A stretch of DNA of 64,000 bases. Source: Epiperipatus broadwayi (taxonomy: Eukaryota > Onychophora > Udeonychophora > Euonychophora > Peripatidae). Below the pieces are notes generated by a model that saw nothing but the letters and a program-made list of their open reading frames with translations, did not search any database and was not told the DNA's origin. Of this stretch, positions 11,920 to 23,524 are shown piece by piece. The translations under genes were made by a program, and so were the position numbers. The stretch spans positions 2,035,501-2,099,500 of the forward strand of contig JAQFVV010006246.1 of the NCBI GenBank assembly GCA_028023455.1, read 5' to 3'. Numbering within the stretch: the stretch's first letter is position 1; every line of letters begins with the position of its first letter.

Positions 11920-13398
11920 CCTATAAGCTGATACACATGCGCTTTGCAGATGTCACTATATAAATGAATACTCCCACTTTTTCAAACCCAAGATAAAGTC
12001 TTTAAGAAAATATAGAATGAATCCACCTATATTTTCGACCCAACCATATATGTATGGGCAAATCTGAAGTGTTTGAAATGAAGAGTGTGAAGTTATTAAT
12101 TGATCACTTTAAATTACTTTTTTACATTGTAAATGAATGATGCCAATGAAATTTCTAGAATTTATGATACGTCATTCTTATAATTAAACATATGTAAACA
12201 AGACATTTATTTTTTATATAGCGCGATGTTTTCTATAATCTATAATATTAATAAGCCAATGAGCTGATACACATGCGCTTTGCAGATGTCACTATATAAA
12301 TGAATACTCCCACTTTTTCAAACCCAAGATAAAGTCTTTAAGAAAATATAAAATGAATCCACCTATATTTTCGAACCAACCATATATGTATGGGCAAATC
12401 TGAAGTGTTTAAAATGAAGAGCGTGAAGTTATTATTTGATCACTTTAAATTACTTTTTTACATCGTAAATGAATGATGCCAATGAAATTTCTAGAATTTA
12501 CGATACGTCATTCTTATAATTAAACATATGTAAACAAGACTTTTTTTTTTTATATAGCACGATGTTTTCTATAATCTATAATATTAATAAGCCAATAAGC
12601 TGATACTCATGCGCTTTGCAGATGTCAGTATATAAATGAATACTCATCTGCAAAGTGCATGTGTATCAGCTTATTGGCTTATTAATATTATAGATTATAG
12701 AAAACATCGCGCTATATAAAAAATAAATGTCTTGTTTACATATGTTTAATTATAAGAATGATGTATCGTAAATTCTAGAAATTTCATTGGCATCATTCAT
12801 TTACGATGTAAAAAAGTAATTTAAAGTGATCAATTAATAACTTCACGCTCTTCATTTCAAACACTTTAGATTTGCCCATACATATATGGTTGGGTCGAAA
12901 ATATAGGTGGATTCATTCTATATTTTCTTAAAGACTTTATCTTGGGTTTGAAAAAGTGGGAATATTCGTTTATATAGTGACATCTGCAAAGCGCATGTGT
13001 ATCAGCTTATTAATATTATAGATTATAGAAAACATCACGCTATATAAAAAATAAATGTCTTGTTTACATATGTTTAATTATAAGAATGACGTATCATAAA
13101 TTCTAGAAATTTCATTGGCATCATTCATTTACGATGTAAAAAAGTAATTTAAAGTGATCAATTAATAACTTCACGCTCTTCATTTCAAACACTTCAGATT
13201 TGCCCATGCATATATGGTTGAGTCGAAAATATAGGTGGATTCATTCTATATTTTCTTAAAGACTTTATCTTGGGTTTGAAAAAGTGGGAGTATTCATTTA
13301 TATAGTGACATCTGCAAAGCGCATGTGTATCAGCTTATTGGCTTATTAATATTATAGATTATAGAAAACATCGCACTATATAAAAAATAAATGTCTTA
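11914..13398. repeat. Large palindrome of ~336 bp satellite-like units
   Basis: The unit start AGCTGATAC(A/T)CATGCG occurs at 11926, 12262 and 12598, a period of 336 bp. After a partial third unit and a ~19 nt loop (12626-12644) the same units return in inverted orientation, their ends (GTGTATCAGCT) falling at 12671, 13007 and 13335. Each arm is about 710-750 bp with only scattered differences. Unit landmarks are GCTTTGCAGATGTCA, CTTTTTCAAACCCAAGATAA and TCTAGAATTTA. There are no ORFs. It may be a fragment of a satellite array that was inverted, a composite fold-back element, or an assembly product near the gap. Confidence 0.9.
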
Positions 13399-13423
13399 TT
13401 ATTATTATTATGATGATGATGAT

Positions 13424-15055
13424 GATTGCAGCAATTTAATTTTTGGAAAACAACAAAAAATTGTGTGTAAATGTTGCAAAAATAAGTTTCATCTAACCTG
13501 TATAAAGTCTGAATTAGTAGATCTATAAAAGTATGTGGATGGATTGGATGAATATATATGTGAAAAATGTTTGAATACAAATACTAATGAAGTGATCAAA
13601 ATGGAGGATTGTATCAGTCAAAATAAAAGTGATGAATTTTTGAAAACTCCTGGACAAAGTAAGTGTTCTGATAATGTTTTATTATTTAGTGATAGCAGTA
13701 ATAGAGATTGTAATTTTTGCTGTTCTACTGTCACTAGTGATCAATTATATGTTTTCTGTACTGAAGGATGTGGTAAACTTTTTCATGCAAAATGTCTAAA
13801 ACTCTCAGCAATTGATTTAGAATTGCTGTCACATAACGGTAATATTTCATATTTATGCCCTCATTGCAATTTGGCAAATACAAATATAAATCGTTTTAGT
13901 TCTAACAGCATTATTTCTGATAATGTTGAAACTATTGGTGTTAAAGATAATGAAAGTATTTGTGAATATTTTAATAGTGATTCAAGTGAAGATAAACATT
14001 TAGCTTTAGGGCAAGTTACAGATAAAACTTGTTGTAAACAGGTGTTTTCAATTTTAAATACTATTATATCTCAAGTGGAAATGGTAAATCAAAACATGGA
14101 CAATCTTCATAAAGAAAATAAATTTTTAAAAGATATGTTAATATCTATTTTTGAACAAAAAGGTGAAAATCAGAATAGTAAAATTGATTTTTCAGAGGAA
14201 AAGATTATTCAAATAAATGAATGCAATCGTCCAATCAAATTAGTAGCACCATCTAGTGGTTGCCAGAGTAATGAAAAAAATTCTAGAAATTCTATAAAAA
14301 GTGACAATAATGGGAAAATAATTAAAAATAACTCACATAATGATATATCTAAAATGGCTTTAACAAAAAAAGAAAAAGTTATTATTGATAAAGATAAAAA
14401 TAATGTTGACAATAATGGAAAGAATAATGATATAACTTATGCAAAAATGTTAACTTCAAATAAACAAAACCTTGTTCCACAAAATAGGAAAAATCAGAAT
14501 TCTATAGAAAAACTTGATTTGGAAGAAAATAGAAACATAGAAAATAAACAAAAATATGTAGTTAAAAATGATGATGAAGAATTTATTACAGTCACATATA
14601 AAAAGAAAATAAATAAATATAATAAAAAAGATATAAATGGAAATCAAACTAATCATATAATACAAACAGTAAAGCCTAGAATACATTATAAAAAGTATTT
14701 TTTAACAAGAATTGATACATCAATGAATGAGACAAATATTATAAAATATCTAATGGATAGCTTAAAAACTACCATTGTATGTTATAAACTGCCATCTAAA
14801 AATGAGAAATATGCTTCTTTTTATATCTCAATAGATAGCAAATTTGAGGAACAAATAAAACCAGAGCTTTGGCCCATAGGATCAGTATTGCTACCTTACT
14901 ATGGTCACTTACACAATAATAATTCTATTAAAACAATTGAAGAAATTGCAGATATGAATGGAAGTATTAATACTGACATAAAAAAAATGGAACATAAATA
15001 TAATAATTTTGAAGTAGAAAATAAAAGTTCTAATCAATTAATCATATTGTCATGA
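13424..15055 (+). pseudogene. LINE ORF1 with two PHD-like zinc fingers (5' truncated, one stop)
   Basis: ORF1 of a non-LTR retrotransposon of the kind with PHD-finger ORF1 proteins. The frame is open from about 13424, where the palindrome/microsatellite ends. It shows a first, N-truncated finger (VCKCCKNKFHLTC ... YICEKC) with an in-frame TAA at 13526-13528. The ORF from 13535 continues with a second finger: CNFCC, CTEGCGKLFHAKC and LCPHC, about residues 60-115 of that ORF. Next comes a stretch with coiled-coil character, then a very Asn/Lys-rich linker. The C-terminal part contains KKYFLTRIDTSMNETNIIKY, suggesting the RNA-binding half. The stop codon overlaps the start of the next ORF (ATGA at 15052-15055), a termination-reinitiation arrangement. 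The role in retrotransposition is inferred from the family. Confidence 0.75.
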
Positions 15056-15372
15056 TGGATAAGTCAAATAAAAAGTTAAGTATTTATGTACAAAATGTTA
15101 GAGGTTTATGCACAAAATTATTTACTGTAAAACATAATATTCTTATTGAAAATTATGATATTATTTGTCTCACAGAAACATGGTTACAAGAAAACATTAT
15201 AAATGACCAATTGATAGATAATAGATATAATGTAATTAGATATGATAGACCAAACACCATTGCATCAAGAGGAGGTGGTGTACTAACAGCTGTCATGTTT
15301 TATTTTTCTAATATTAAAGCAATGCATTTTATATTTGTAAATACAGTCAATCTAAAATCTCATTGGCCCTGA
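15052..15372 (+). pseudogene. LINE ORF2 N-terminus: endonuclease start, 3' truncated
   Basis: Starts at the ATG that overlaps the ORF1 stop. It reads LSIYVQNVRGLCTKL, then YDIICLTETWLQENI and ASRGGGVLTAV: the N-terminal third of an apurinic-like LINE endonuclease, with the conserved Asn in the first motif and Glu in LTETWL. After roughly residue 85 (about 15,310) similarity is lost and the frame closes at 15372. No RT follows, so the element has lost its 3' part, which is unusual because LINEs normally lose the 5' end. Confidence 0.8.
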
Positions 15373-15630
15373 GTTCAAATATAAGGTTAGTAACTCTCAG
15401 TTTAGCAAATATCATTGGATTTTCTGAACAACTAGCCATTACATAAATGAATCCTTTTTATAAAAATACATATTGGGAAAAAATACAATATTTTTTAAAA
15501 AAATACTACAATATTAATTTAAGATTAAACCATTAAAACATCATATGAGTATCATTTATTTTCTTGCATAAGCTAAATAAAATAACAGCAAGTCTTTCCA
15601 TATAATAGTGACATTTAATTGGAGTTATAG
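15373..15630. other. AT-rich spacer
   Basis: No feature seen between the truncated LINE and the target duplication of the Penelope-like element. Confidence 0.4.
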
Positions 15631-15643
15631 TAATCAATAGATA
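15631..15643. repeat. Target-site duplication of the Penelope-like insertion (left)
   Basis: TAATCAATAGATA at 15631-15643 is repeated exactly at 20305-20317, bracketing the Penelope-like composite. Confidence 0.75.
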
Positions 15644-15705
15644 TCATATATAATAACACAGCAAAGGTACGTCCACTTTTTCTTTTAAAATATATATGTT
15701 CTACA

Positions 15706-16949
15706 ATAATATCAACAAATAAAAAATACTTCTCCTTTTTCTTTTCAAAAACTTTATTTTTTTATCTCAATACTGAACATATATAAACATTTATATAATA
15801 CAAAACTCCAACGTTTCAACTGTTTTTATCTCATACAGTCATTTTCAAGGATCTGCAACAACAATATTAAATACATATCAATAAATAAACTTCAATTACA
15901 TAAAAACTTCCTCTTACATTAACATAAACAGTAACAAACATATTAAACATAAATAAATATATTTTACTTACATCTCTCTCCCACTGCTATATTTTATTAC
16001 TCTTTCTTTTACATTATTTAGTTACAAATCTGTCTTAAAATCATCCAAGAAACTTTCTATACAAATTTAAATACCAATTCTAATTTCCAAAAACCTCCCC
16101 CTTTTTTATTTTTTATCTAAAACCCATCTTAAAACTACATTCCTAAACTATATCTTTAAATGAATATAAAACAAATATAAACATTTTTTTTTATACAAAA
16201 AAAAAAAAACTTCTAACAATTTACCTAAACCCGTTAAGCATTTATTTTAATTATACATTAATTTAGATTCCTTATCTACTCCATTAATTCTATTTAGAGT
16301 AGGATTATATTTTTTATATAAAAAAATTCTTTTACCATCCTTTCCCTGTAATTTTTAAAACCCTTTCCAACATTTTAATATTAAATTCTTTATGACCTAA
16401 ACCTTTACAATGAATGTAAATATTTGAATTTTTGTCATATAAATGTTGTCTAAGTCTAGTTTTTAATGTATTCTTAGTTGTACCAATATATGAAACCTTT
16501 CCCCCTCCCTCTTACAATTTAAACATTCAATTAAATAAATTCCATTCATTTTGTCAGTTTCTATATTTTTTGTATCATTAATTAAATTTCCTAAATTCAA
16601 TTTCTTTTTATATACTGGTTTAATAATTAACCTACTTTCCCCTTTGTATTTATTATTTATACTTTTTATAATCTTTTTAATCTTCATAAAAGTATCTCTA
16701 GAAACATTATAACTATTATATTAAAAAATTAAAAATTAACTATGATAAAACACAGTTGCTGAAGCTTTAAACATAAAATTATAACAATAAAGCTGAGCAC
16801 TTTTGGGGGACTTAAGCCTCCATAATCATAGCTCAATACAAAATAAATACAAAATATAAACAATTATTCACAAGCAAAATGTGTATCTCAAATAAGATGT
16901 AAACTAAATCTAAATAAATAAATAAAATACAATATAAATAAATAAATAT
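15706..16949 (-). repeat. Left arm of the Penelope hairpin
   Basis: Reverse complement of 18806-20306, with an internal deletion of about 250 bp. It carries on the minus strand a decayed GIY-YIG fragment (about 16463-16687, containing YKGESRLIIKPVYKKKLNLG and MNGIYLIECLNCKREG, then a frameshift). The inner end stops exactly where the RT reading frame of the loop opens. Confidence 0.85.
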
Positions 16950-18805
16950 GTTTTAGAACCAGGTCCTAAATTTATTAGAGGTCAATGGGCAAAGCCGAAG
17001 ATTGAGCTGATTGCAGATGTTGAAGCTTCATTATTAAATAATCCCCTTAGAGATGTTTGTGTTGGTAATATAGTGAAGATTATTAATAATAGAAATCTTA
17101 ACAATAATTTGAATTGGAATAAGTGCATATCGCATACAAAACAATTTATGTGTAAGCATGATATTGTTTGCATGAAAGAAGATAAGGGGAGCAGGTTTGT
17201 TTTGATGAAAGAGAAGGAATTTGTAGGTAAAATTTTTATGCAAATTGATAAATTAAAGTTTAAAAAAATTGAAGGCTTTAATTGTAAGCTTAATCGCGTG
17301 AAATTTATTGCTAGTGTTTTATGTAAAGAAAAAGAGAAAGCATTAACAAAATTAGAGTATTTTAAAGTTTATCTGTCTGCATCATCCCTTCCTAGAATTT
17401 TTGCAAATGTTAAATTACATAAATGAGATAGGCCTTTACGTTTAATGATGGATTTTGGTAGTGTACATTATTTTGAAACTTCTGTTTTGATTAATCGTTG
17501 GTTGATTGATGCTATAGGTTTTGGGTTGTTTACAGCCAATTCATCATTTAAATTTATTGATGTTATTAAAGATGCTAAAATTAATTCTAATTTTAAATTG
17601 GCAGTGCTGGATGTTATGGAATTGTATGGGTCCATTGATCGTAAGCAGTCAATAGATATAGTCAAGTTATATTTACTTGATAAAGTCTTTCCATCTAATA
17701 ACGTTGACTTTATTGTTGGATTTTTGACTTGGCTGGATGAAAATTTAGTGGCTACATTTAAAGATTCTTGTTTTCAAATGATGAATGGTTGGCCTATGGG
17801 ACTTCCTCTTAGTGGAATTCTTTCTAGTATAGTTTTAGACCATTTTGAGCATTGTATTATTCCTACATTTATTAACTCTGTACCAGATATTATCTACACT
17901 AAATATGTAGATGATATATTTATTGTGGCTCCTGAAAATATCATTTTGGAGATTCAAAGTAGTATTCATGAGGCTACCAGTTTAAATCTTACGATAAATT
18001 GGGAAGATGCATTACAGGAAGTGAAATATTTAGATATTATTGTGCATAGAACAGAGGATCATTTGGACTACTGTATGTTTGTGAAACCTATTGAAATTCA
18101 GGGTTTAATTCATCCGCATTCATACTCTCCTCAAGTACACAAGTTGGCATCTTTGAATTCATTTTTTTATAGAAACCACCATCTTTGCAAATTTGAGGCA
18201 CATAGGAAAGAAAATCTTATTTGTTTTATTGAGGACTTAGTCAAGCTTGGACATAAACATTCAATTATTAACAATAGAGTTGTAAAATTTTTACATAATT
18301 TTCAGTTTAAACCTGACAAGATTGAAAAACCTCGTATAGTTTTACCATTTATTCATTCTATTGCAAAACAGTTAATTAATAAGTTATCTCCAGATTTTCA
18401 AGTAATTTTTCATTCACCTCCAAATACGAATAGATTGATTAACAATTCAAAATTTAAAATTGAATCTAATTTAACTCAGCATGTGGTTTATAGTGTTTCT
18501 TGTCCTCATAAAGATTGTGTTTCTATTTATTATGGTAAAACTAAAACCAATATTTTAAATAGAGTTTCACAGCATAAATATTTATATCATCGTACTAAAT
18601 CTAAATTTTTGGGAAATTCAGTGTTTGTGGAACATGAAAATAAGGCTGGACACTTATGTCAACCAGTAGAGGCACAAAATTAGTGTGTACGGAGAAGAAT
18701 GATGTAAAGCGTAAGGTTAAAGAAGCTTGTTTTATAGCTGGTAATCCCAATGCTATTAATAGAAAGGATTCTTGTTTTAATATTTCTGAAATATGGACGT
18801 TATAA
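16948..18805 (+). pseudogene. Penelope-like reverse transcriptase with GIY-YIG domain
   Basis: The frame is open from about 16948 at the arm boundary with no clear start codon, so the N-terminus is truncated. It reads LEPGPKFIRGQWAKPKIELI, the conserved Penelope N-terminal motif. Further motifs: KLHK followed after the stop by RPLRL, GWPMGLPLSGILSSI, and the catalytic YTKYVDDIFIV box (Asp pair at 17910-17915). At the C-terminus is a GIY-YIG-like nuclease with VVYSVSCPHKDC, IYYGKTKTNILNRVSQH and an ISEIW ending. One in-frame TGA at 17424-17426 interrupts the RT. A frameshift near 18,675 separates the last ~40 residues, which continue in another frame to the TAA at 18803-18805. Without these two breaks the frame would be nearly complete from the arm boundary. 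Reverse transcription primed at a nuclease-cut target is the family's known activity. Confidence 0.9.
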
Positions 18806-20306
18806 TATTTATTTATTTATTTATATTGTATTTTATTTATTTATTTAGATTTAGTTTACATCTTATTTGAGACACACATTTTGCTTGTGAATGATTGTTT
18901 ATATTTTGTATTTATTTTGTATTGAGCTATGATTATGGAGGCTTAAGTCCCCAGAAAGTGCTCAGCTTTATTGTTATAATTTTATGTTTAAAGCTTCAGT
19001 AACTGTGTTTTATCACAGTTAATTTTTAATTTATTGATTTTTGTTGAAGTATATACATACATTCTTTTAACTATTATATAAAAAATTATTTAAATCTTTC
19101 CCATTGTTTCTCTTCTTTATTATTCTTTTAATATTTCTTTTATTGTTTATAAAAGAAATTAGTAATATAAAAGAGGAAGGTATAAAAAATAATTATCCAG
19201 TTAAAATTATTGATAAATTATGTAATAAAAGGAATATTAAAAGAATAATAAAGAAGGGAAACAATGGGAAAGATTTAAATAATTTTATATATAATAGTTA
19301 TAATGTTTCTAGAGATACTTTTATGAAGATTAAAAAGATTATAAAAAGTATAAATAATAAATACAAAGGGGAAAGTAGGTTAATTATTAAACCAGTATAT
19401 AAAAAGAAATTGAATTTAGGAAATTTAATTAATGATACAAAAAATATAGAAACTGACAAAATGAATGGAATTTATTTAATTGAATGTTTAAATTGTAAGA
19501 GGGAGGGGGGAAAGGTTTCATATATTGGTACAACTAAGAATACATTAAAAACTAGACTTAGACAACATTTATATGACAAAAATTTAAATATTTACATTCA
19601 TTGTAAAGGTTTAGGTCATAAAGAATTTAATATTAAAATATTGGAAAGGGTTTTAAAAATTACAGGGAAAGGATGGTAAAAGATTTTTTTTATATAAAAA
19701 AATATAATCCTACTCTAAATAGAATTAATGGAGTAAATAAGGAATCTAAATTAATGTATAATCAAAATAAATGCTTAATGGGTTTAGGTAAATTGTTAGA
19801 AGTTTTTTTTTTTGTATAAAAAAAAATGTTTATATTTGTTTTATATTCATTTAAAGATATAGTTTAGGAATGTAGTTTTAAGATGGGTTTTAGATAAAAA
19901 ATAAAAAAGGGGGAGATTTTTTGAAATTAGAATTGGTATTTAAATTTGTATAGAAAGTTTCTTGGATGATTTTAAGACAGATTTGTAACTAAATAATGTA
20001 AAAGAAAGAGTAATAAAATATAGCAGTGGGAGAGAGATGTAAGTAAAATATATTTATTTATGTTTAATATGTTTGTTACTGTTTATGTTAATGTAAGAGG
20101 AAGTTTTTATGTAATTGAAGTTTATTTATTGATATGTATTTAATATTGTTGTTGCAGATCCTTGAAAATGACTGTATGAGATAAAAACAGTTGAAAAATT
20201 GGAGTTTTGTATTATATAAATGTATATATATATGTTCAGTATTGAGATAAAAAAAATAAAGTTTTTGAAAAGAAAAAGGAGAAGGATTTTTTATTTGTTG
20301 ATATTA
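18806..20306 (+). repeat. Right arm of the Penelope hairpin
   Basis: Contains the loop gene's 3' tail (18806-19030, TATTTATTTATTTA-rich), then a second Penelope-like C-terminal gene fragment, then a ~620 bp 3' tail with the GACTGTATGAGATAAAAACA region near 20170. It is complementary to the left arm. Confidence 0.85.
19104..19679 (+). pseudogene. GIY-YIG C-terminal fragment of a second Penelope-like element
   Basis: An open frame of 191 codons. Its useful part starts after a hydrophobic, low-complexity N-terminus. Landmarks are INNKYKGESRLIIKPVYKKK, IYLIECLNCKREGGK with a Cys pair, then the nuclease core VSYIGTTKNTLKTRLRQHLY and a conserved C-terminal GLGHKEFNIKILE. It differs clearly from the GIY-YIG region of the loop gene, so it comes from a different Penelope lineage. 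No RT precedes it. The same fragment, shorter and frameshifted, lies inverted in the left arm. Confidence 0.8.
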
Positions 20307-20317
20307 ATCAATAGATA
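20305..20317. repeat. Target-site duplication of the Penelope-like insertion (right)
   Basis: TAATCAATAGATA, identical to 15631-15643. Confidence 0.75.
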
Positions 20318-20985
20318 CCAGAAGGTTTGTGCTTATTGAATGAGAAGGCACTAGATAAAAATTTAAATGCATAAACTTAATGGTATTTATTGATTATTAT
20401 AGCTTGCACTAGTGTATGGAAATAGTTGCTACTATATTAAGATGTCACATAATTTGGAAAGCAGATATATAGGATGCTTTATTATATATTTTGTCTTTCA
20501 ATGTATAAAAGTTGACCAGTTAATTTTTACATTTTTCTTTAATCACATAAATTTGAGAATACATTTTAAGATTATGCCTTTGAGCCTAAGGACTTTTCTA
20601 TTTCATTATTTCCCTTTTTTCACACTTGATTTTAAAAAACATAATCTTTTGTAGATATCCTGCATATTTTTATTCTGAAGTCACAGTTCACATTTACTCT
20701 TTTGCAATATTTCTTGATATTTATTTGAAATGTTTTAGGGCTATTAATTTTTAATAATATGTTAGGATTTATATTATAATTTTTCAATACTGGAAAAATA
20801 GAATTAAGGTAAGCAATAATACATTTTTTAATGATAAAGGTATTATTATCTCTTGGTTTAGCATTTTATTTCATGAATAAGTCAATCTATCATTAGGCTG
20901 AAAATATACATATATAATAATTTATGTTTTAAATATGTAAAAAAAATGTTTTATTTAACTAAATGTGTAAATATTTTATTTATAG
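20318..20985 (+). other. Intron sequence before host exon 1
   Basis: AT-rich sequence without coding content. It ends in the TTTATTTATAG acceptor. Confidence 0.6.
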
Positions 20986-21107
20986 CTTCAGGTCAGAACA
21001 ATCGTGTGTGTACATGTCCACGTGGTTTTCAAGGAAATGGTGTTGGTATAGATGGATGTGTTTATCAAGAATGCAGTAATGATTCTTGTGTTCATGGAAG
21101 TTGTAAA
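20986..21107 (+). CDS. Cubilin-like gene, EGF exon (partial gene)
   Basis: Exon bounded by acceptor TTTATTTATAG and donor GTAAAG. The first two bases complete a split codon (phase 1) and the last codon is whole (phase 0); there are 40 full codons. It encodes the end of one EGF repeat (RVCTCPRGFQGNGVGIDGCV) and the first half of the next (ECSNDSCVHGSCK). The GNGVGxxGC form is known from cubilin EGF repeats. The next EGF half continues exactly in the exon at 32908. The product would be an extracellular, membrane-associated multiligand receptor if the cubilin assignment holds. No upstream exon of this gene was recognised in the window. Notch-like or other EGF proteins remain possible, but the CUB exon downstream argues for cubilin. 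Confidence 0.85.
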
Positions 21108-22740
21108 GTAAAGCATTTTTTTTGTTGTTATTTTGATATATTCTTTAAATTTTTATTTCAAATTTATAAGGAATAAATATCTCATATAAATTTGCTACTA
21201 TTTCATGTATTCTAAAAATTGATAAAAAAAAAAAAAGAAAAAAACATGACATATGACTTGTGAAAAAATTTTGAATTACATAATAATGTAGACATTTAAA
21301 AAATTAAAAATATATAAGAGAAAAATGAGAATTGCTTTTATAAAAGTAAGCAACAAGAAAAGTACAATAACAATAAAACAGCAGAATTCTTGAATTAAAC
21401 AATTATATCTTTATGAGTAAAGATAATGACAAAAAAAACTATTGTTTATTTAAAAAACTGTTAATGTAATTGGTAATGTAGAATAAATATTAGTATTACA
21501 TATTATATTTAATAATGATATTATTTATTTAAATAATCATAAATAAAACAATTTAATAATTTATTACTTGGAAGTTATATAATGTTCAAACGGCAGAAGT
21601 GATAAAGTTGAACTTCCTTCAGAAATCTTTAGTCTTTGCTTTGTTTCTTTATCACTGCACAAAATCTTATAAAGCATAAATAATAATACAATAATCAGTT
21701 TAGCTTGTCAAATAATTTTAATAAAATAAATCAATGAAAATAAAAACAATTATTATAAAAAAATAAAAATAATTTCATATTCGAAAAGAGCAATGAATAA
21801 ATAATGAGATTTAAGACAAAACTAATATATTAGTTATTATAACACAAACAGACTATAGAAATAAAATAAACCAGGAAATAATCAAAAGAAATTATGCAAT
21901 TGTGAGTAGTTTTTTTAAAATTAAAATAAATAATTAAGTTTTAATTTTATAAATAAAAGAATGTTATGGTTAATAAAAATCAAAATTAATGAGTTTACTC
22001 TATAATAAAATAGTGAATGCTGAGACCTGAAATACCATTTATATGACAGACATTTTAGAAATGAATATAATTAATATATATTATTTTATATATTAGATAT
22101 GTGGTTGATATAATAATAATAGAATACAAAAAAAATATCACTTTTAATGATTTTAGTAAAAAAGAATTTATGATTTCTATAATTTTATTTAATTTCAATG
22201 CATGTTTGATTAAAAAATTTTTTTTACAATAAAACATAATATAAAAATTATCAATGTCATAATAATAGCAAAAGTTGCTTCAATATAACTATTTATAATA
22301 AAAAAATTAACAATGGTTAATAATTCAAAGAAAAAAAGATATAGCAATTCACTAATTTGTGATTGAAATGATATTTACAAATAAAAAAAAAAAATTTATA
22401 ATGATAGTATATATATATTATGATTATAATCAAAAAATAATATATAAGCTAGAAATAATTTAAACAATATAATTATTTTTAACAAACACTAATATAAATC
22501 AATATTAACAAACACTAGAAGTCAGATTGGTATAGCATAAATTAATATTGGTATGATTGTAAAATATCTAGAATGTAATAAATTGAATCTATAAAAAAAA
22601 AAAGAAACAATAAGATAAGGTCACTAAAAGACATGGCTCAAAATCATTTGTATTTAAGCATTTTTGTAAATATTATGAAGATAATATAAAATTCATTATA
22701 AATAAAAATAGAAAAACATTAAGAAAACATTATGAAATAC
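21108..22740 (+). other. Intron, AT-rich, nothing recognised
   Basis: First part of the 11.8 kb intron. Only A/T-rich sequence is visible, with one short TA-rich tract near 22410. Confidence 0.5.
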
Positions 22741-22870
22741 CCTAATGCCTCACTGAGGAATACCGAAAGCATGAAACTGGTCTGAGGATAGGGATAATTT
22801 ATAGATAGAGATTTTTTAAATACTTTTTCTTGCGGCATTTATCAATAAAGCTTGTTAGAGCTGTTGCATG
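22741..22870 (+). mobile_element. Possible Penelope-like 3' end fragment
   Basis: A block reading CACTGAGGAATACCGAAAGC, then ATGAAACTGGTCTGAGGA, resembles the sequence near the 3' ends of Penelope-like elements, where a gene-end is followed by a GAAACNNGT-type motif. It is short, without a coding part, and the assignment is tentative. Confidence 0.3.
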
Positions 22871-23423
22871 CTCTTTAGTTTTTATAATTACAAGCTTATT
22901 AAATTAAATCACGTGATGTATGACTTATTTTATTTGAAATAATATTTATATATATAAATTTAATTGCATCAAATCAATTTTTATTTTATTCAGAATCTTC
23001 TCAAGATGTCAATTAATACATACATAATAGTTCAGGAGAAAGTAGAGTTAATGCTTAACAATTAGATTTTTCTGTTATATGCTTATTGAAACTATATTAA
23101 TTAACCAGCATTGAGATTTAGTTTGAGAGAAAATATAAAGTCAATAATCTTTGAGATTGCTTTAGAGGCAACCATGGAAGCTGTCTGACTTCCAAATATT
23201 TAATAAACCCTATTATGTGATACTAAAGGAATTGATTTATTAAAGAAAAAATAATTTGGGGTAAAATGAAAGTTAAATTTCATATGAAGTAAAAAAAAAT
23301 ATGATTAACATTCCTTATTCAAATTGATTTTATACTTGCCTCAGGCAAAATTTTTTACTTTATTTTTGTTCACTTTTGATATCCTGCCTTAGGCATTTTA
23401 ATTCCATCGATTTTTGTTTAGAA

Positions 23424-23515
23424 ATACTTGCAGGCTTCTTGGTGGTTCTTCAGCATCACCTGGAGGCCACAGTACATGTCATCGAACACTACCTTATTTC
23501 CAAAGTCTTCCATAT
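23424..23515 (-). pseudogene. Short coding-like fragment, unknown
   Basis: On the minus strand an uninterrupted stretch reads MEDFGNKVVFDDMYCGLQVM and then LKNHQEACKYF before a stop. It is richer in GC than its surroundings. I do not recognise the family. It may be a fragment of a transposon gene or a decayed exon. Confidence 0.25.
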
Positions 23516-23524
23516 ATTTTTTTT

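Larger units (their letters stand above)
15644..20304 (+). mobile_element. Penelope-like retroelement enclosed in a giant inverted repeat
   Basis: The composite is bounded by a perfect 13 bp direct repeat. The left arm (about 15706-16949) is the reverse complement of the right arm (about 18806-20306). The unpaired loop (16950-18805) holds a Penelope-type reverse transcriptase fused to a GIY-YIG region. The arms contain the 3' untranslated tail of that gene and, outside it, the GIY-YIG end and 3' tail of a second, different Penelope-like element. The left arm lacks about 250 bp that the right arm has (about 19034-19286). Penelope elements are known to carry terminal repeats in direct or inverted orientation; an arm carrying part of another element is not what I would expect. 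Confidence 0.85.

Noticed and set aside
11721-11936. Leu- or Asn-rich ORFs on both strands
   Set aside because: They are translations of the trinucleotide microsatellite.
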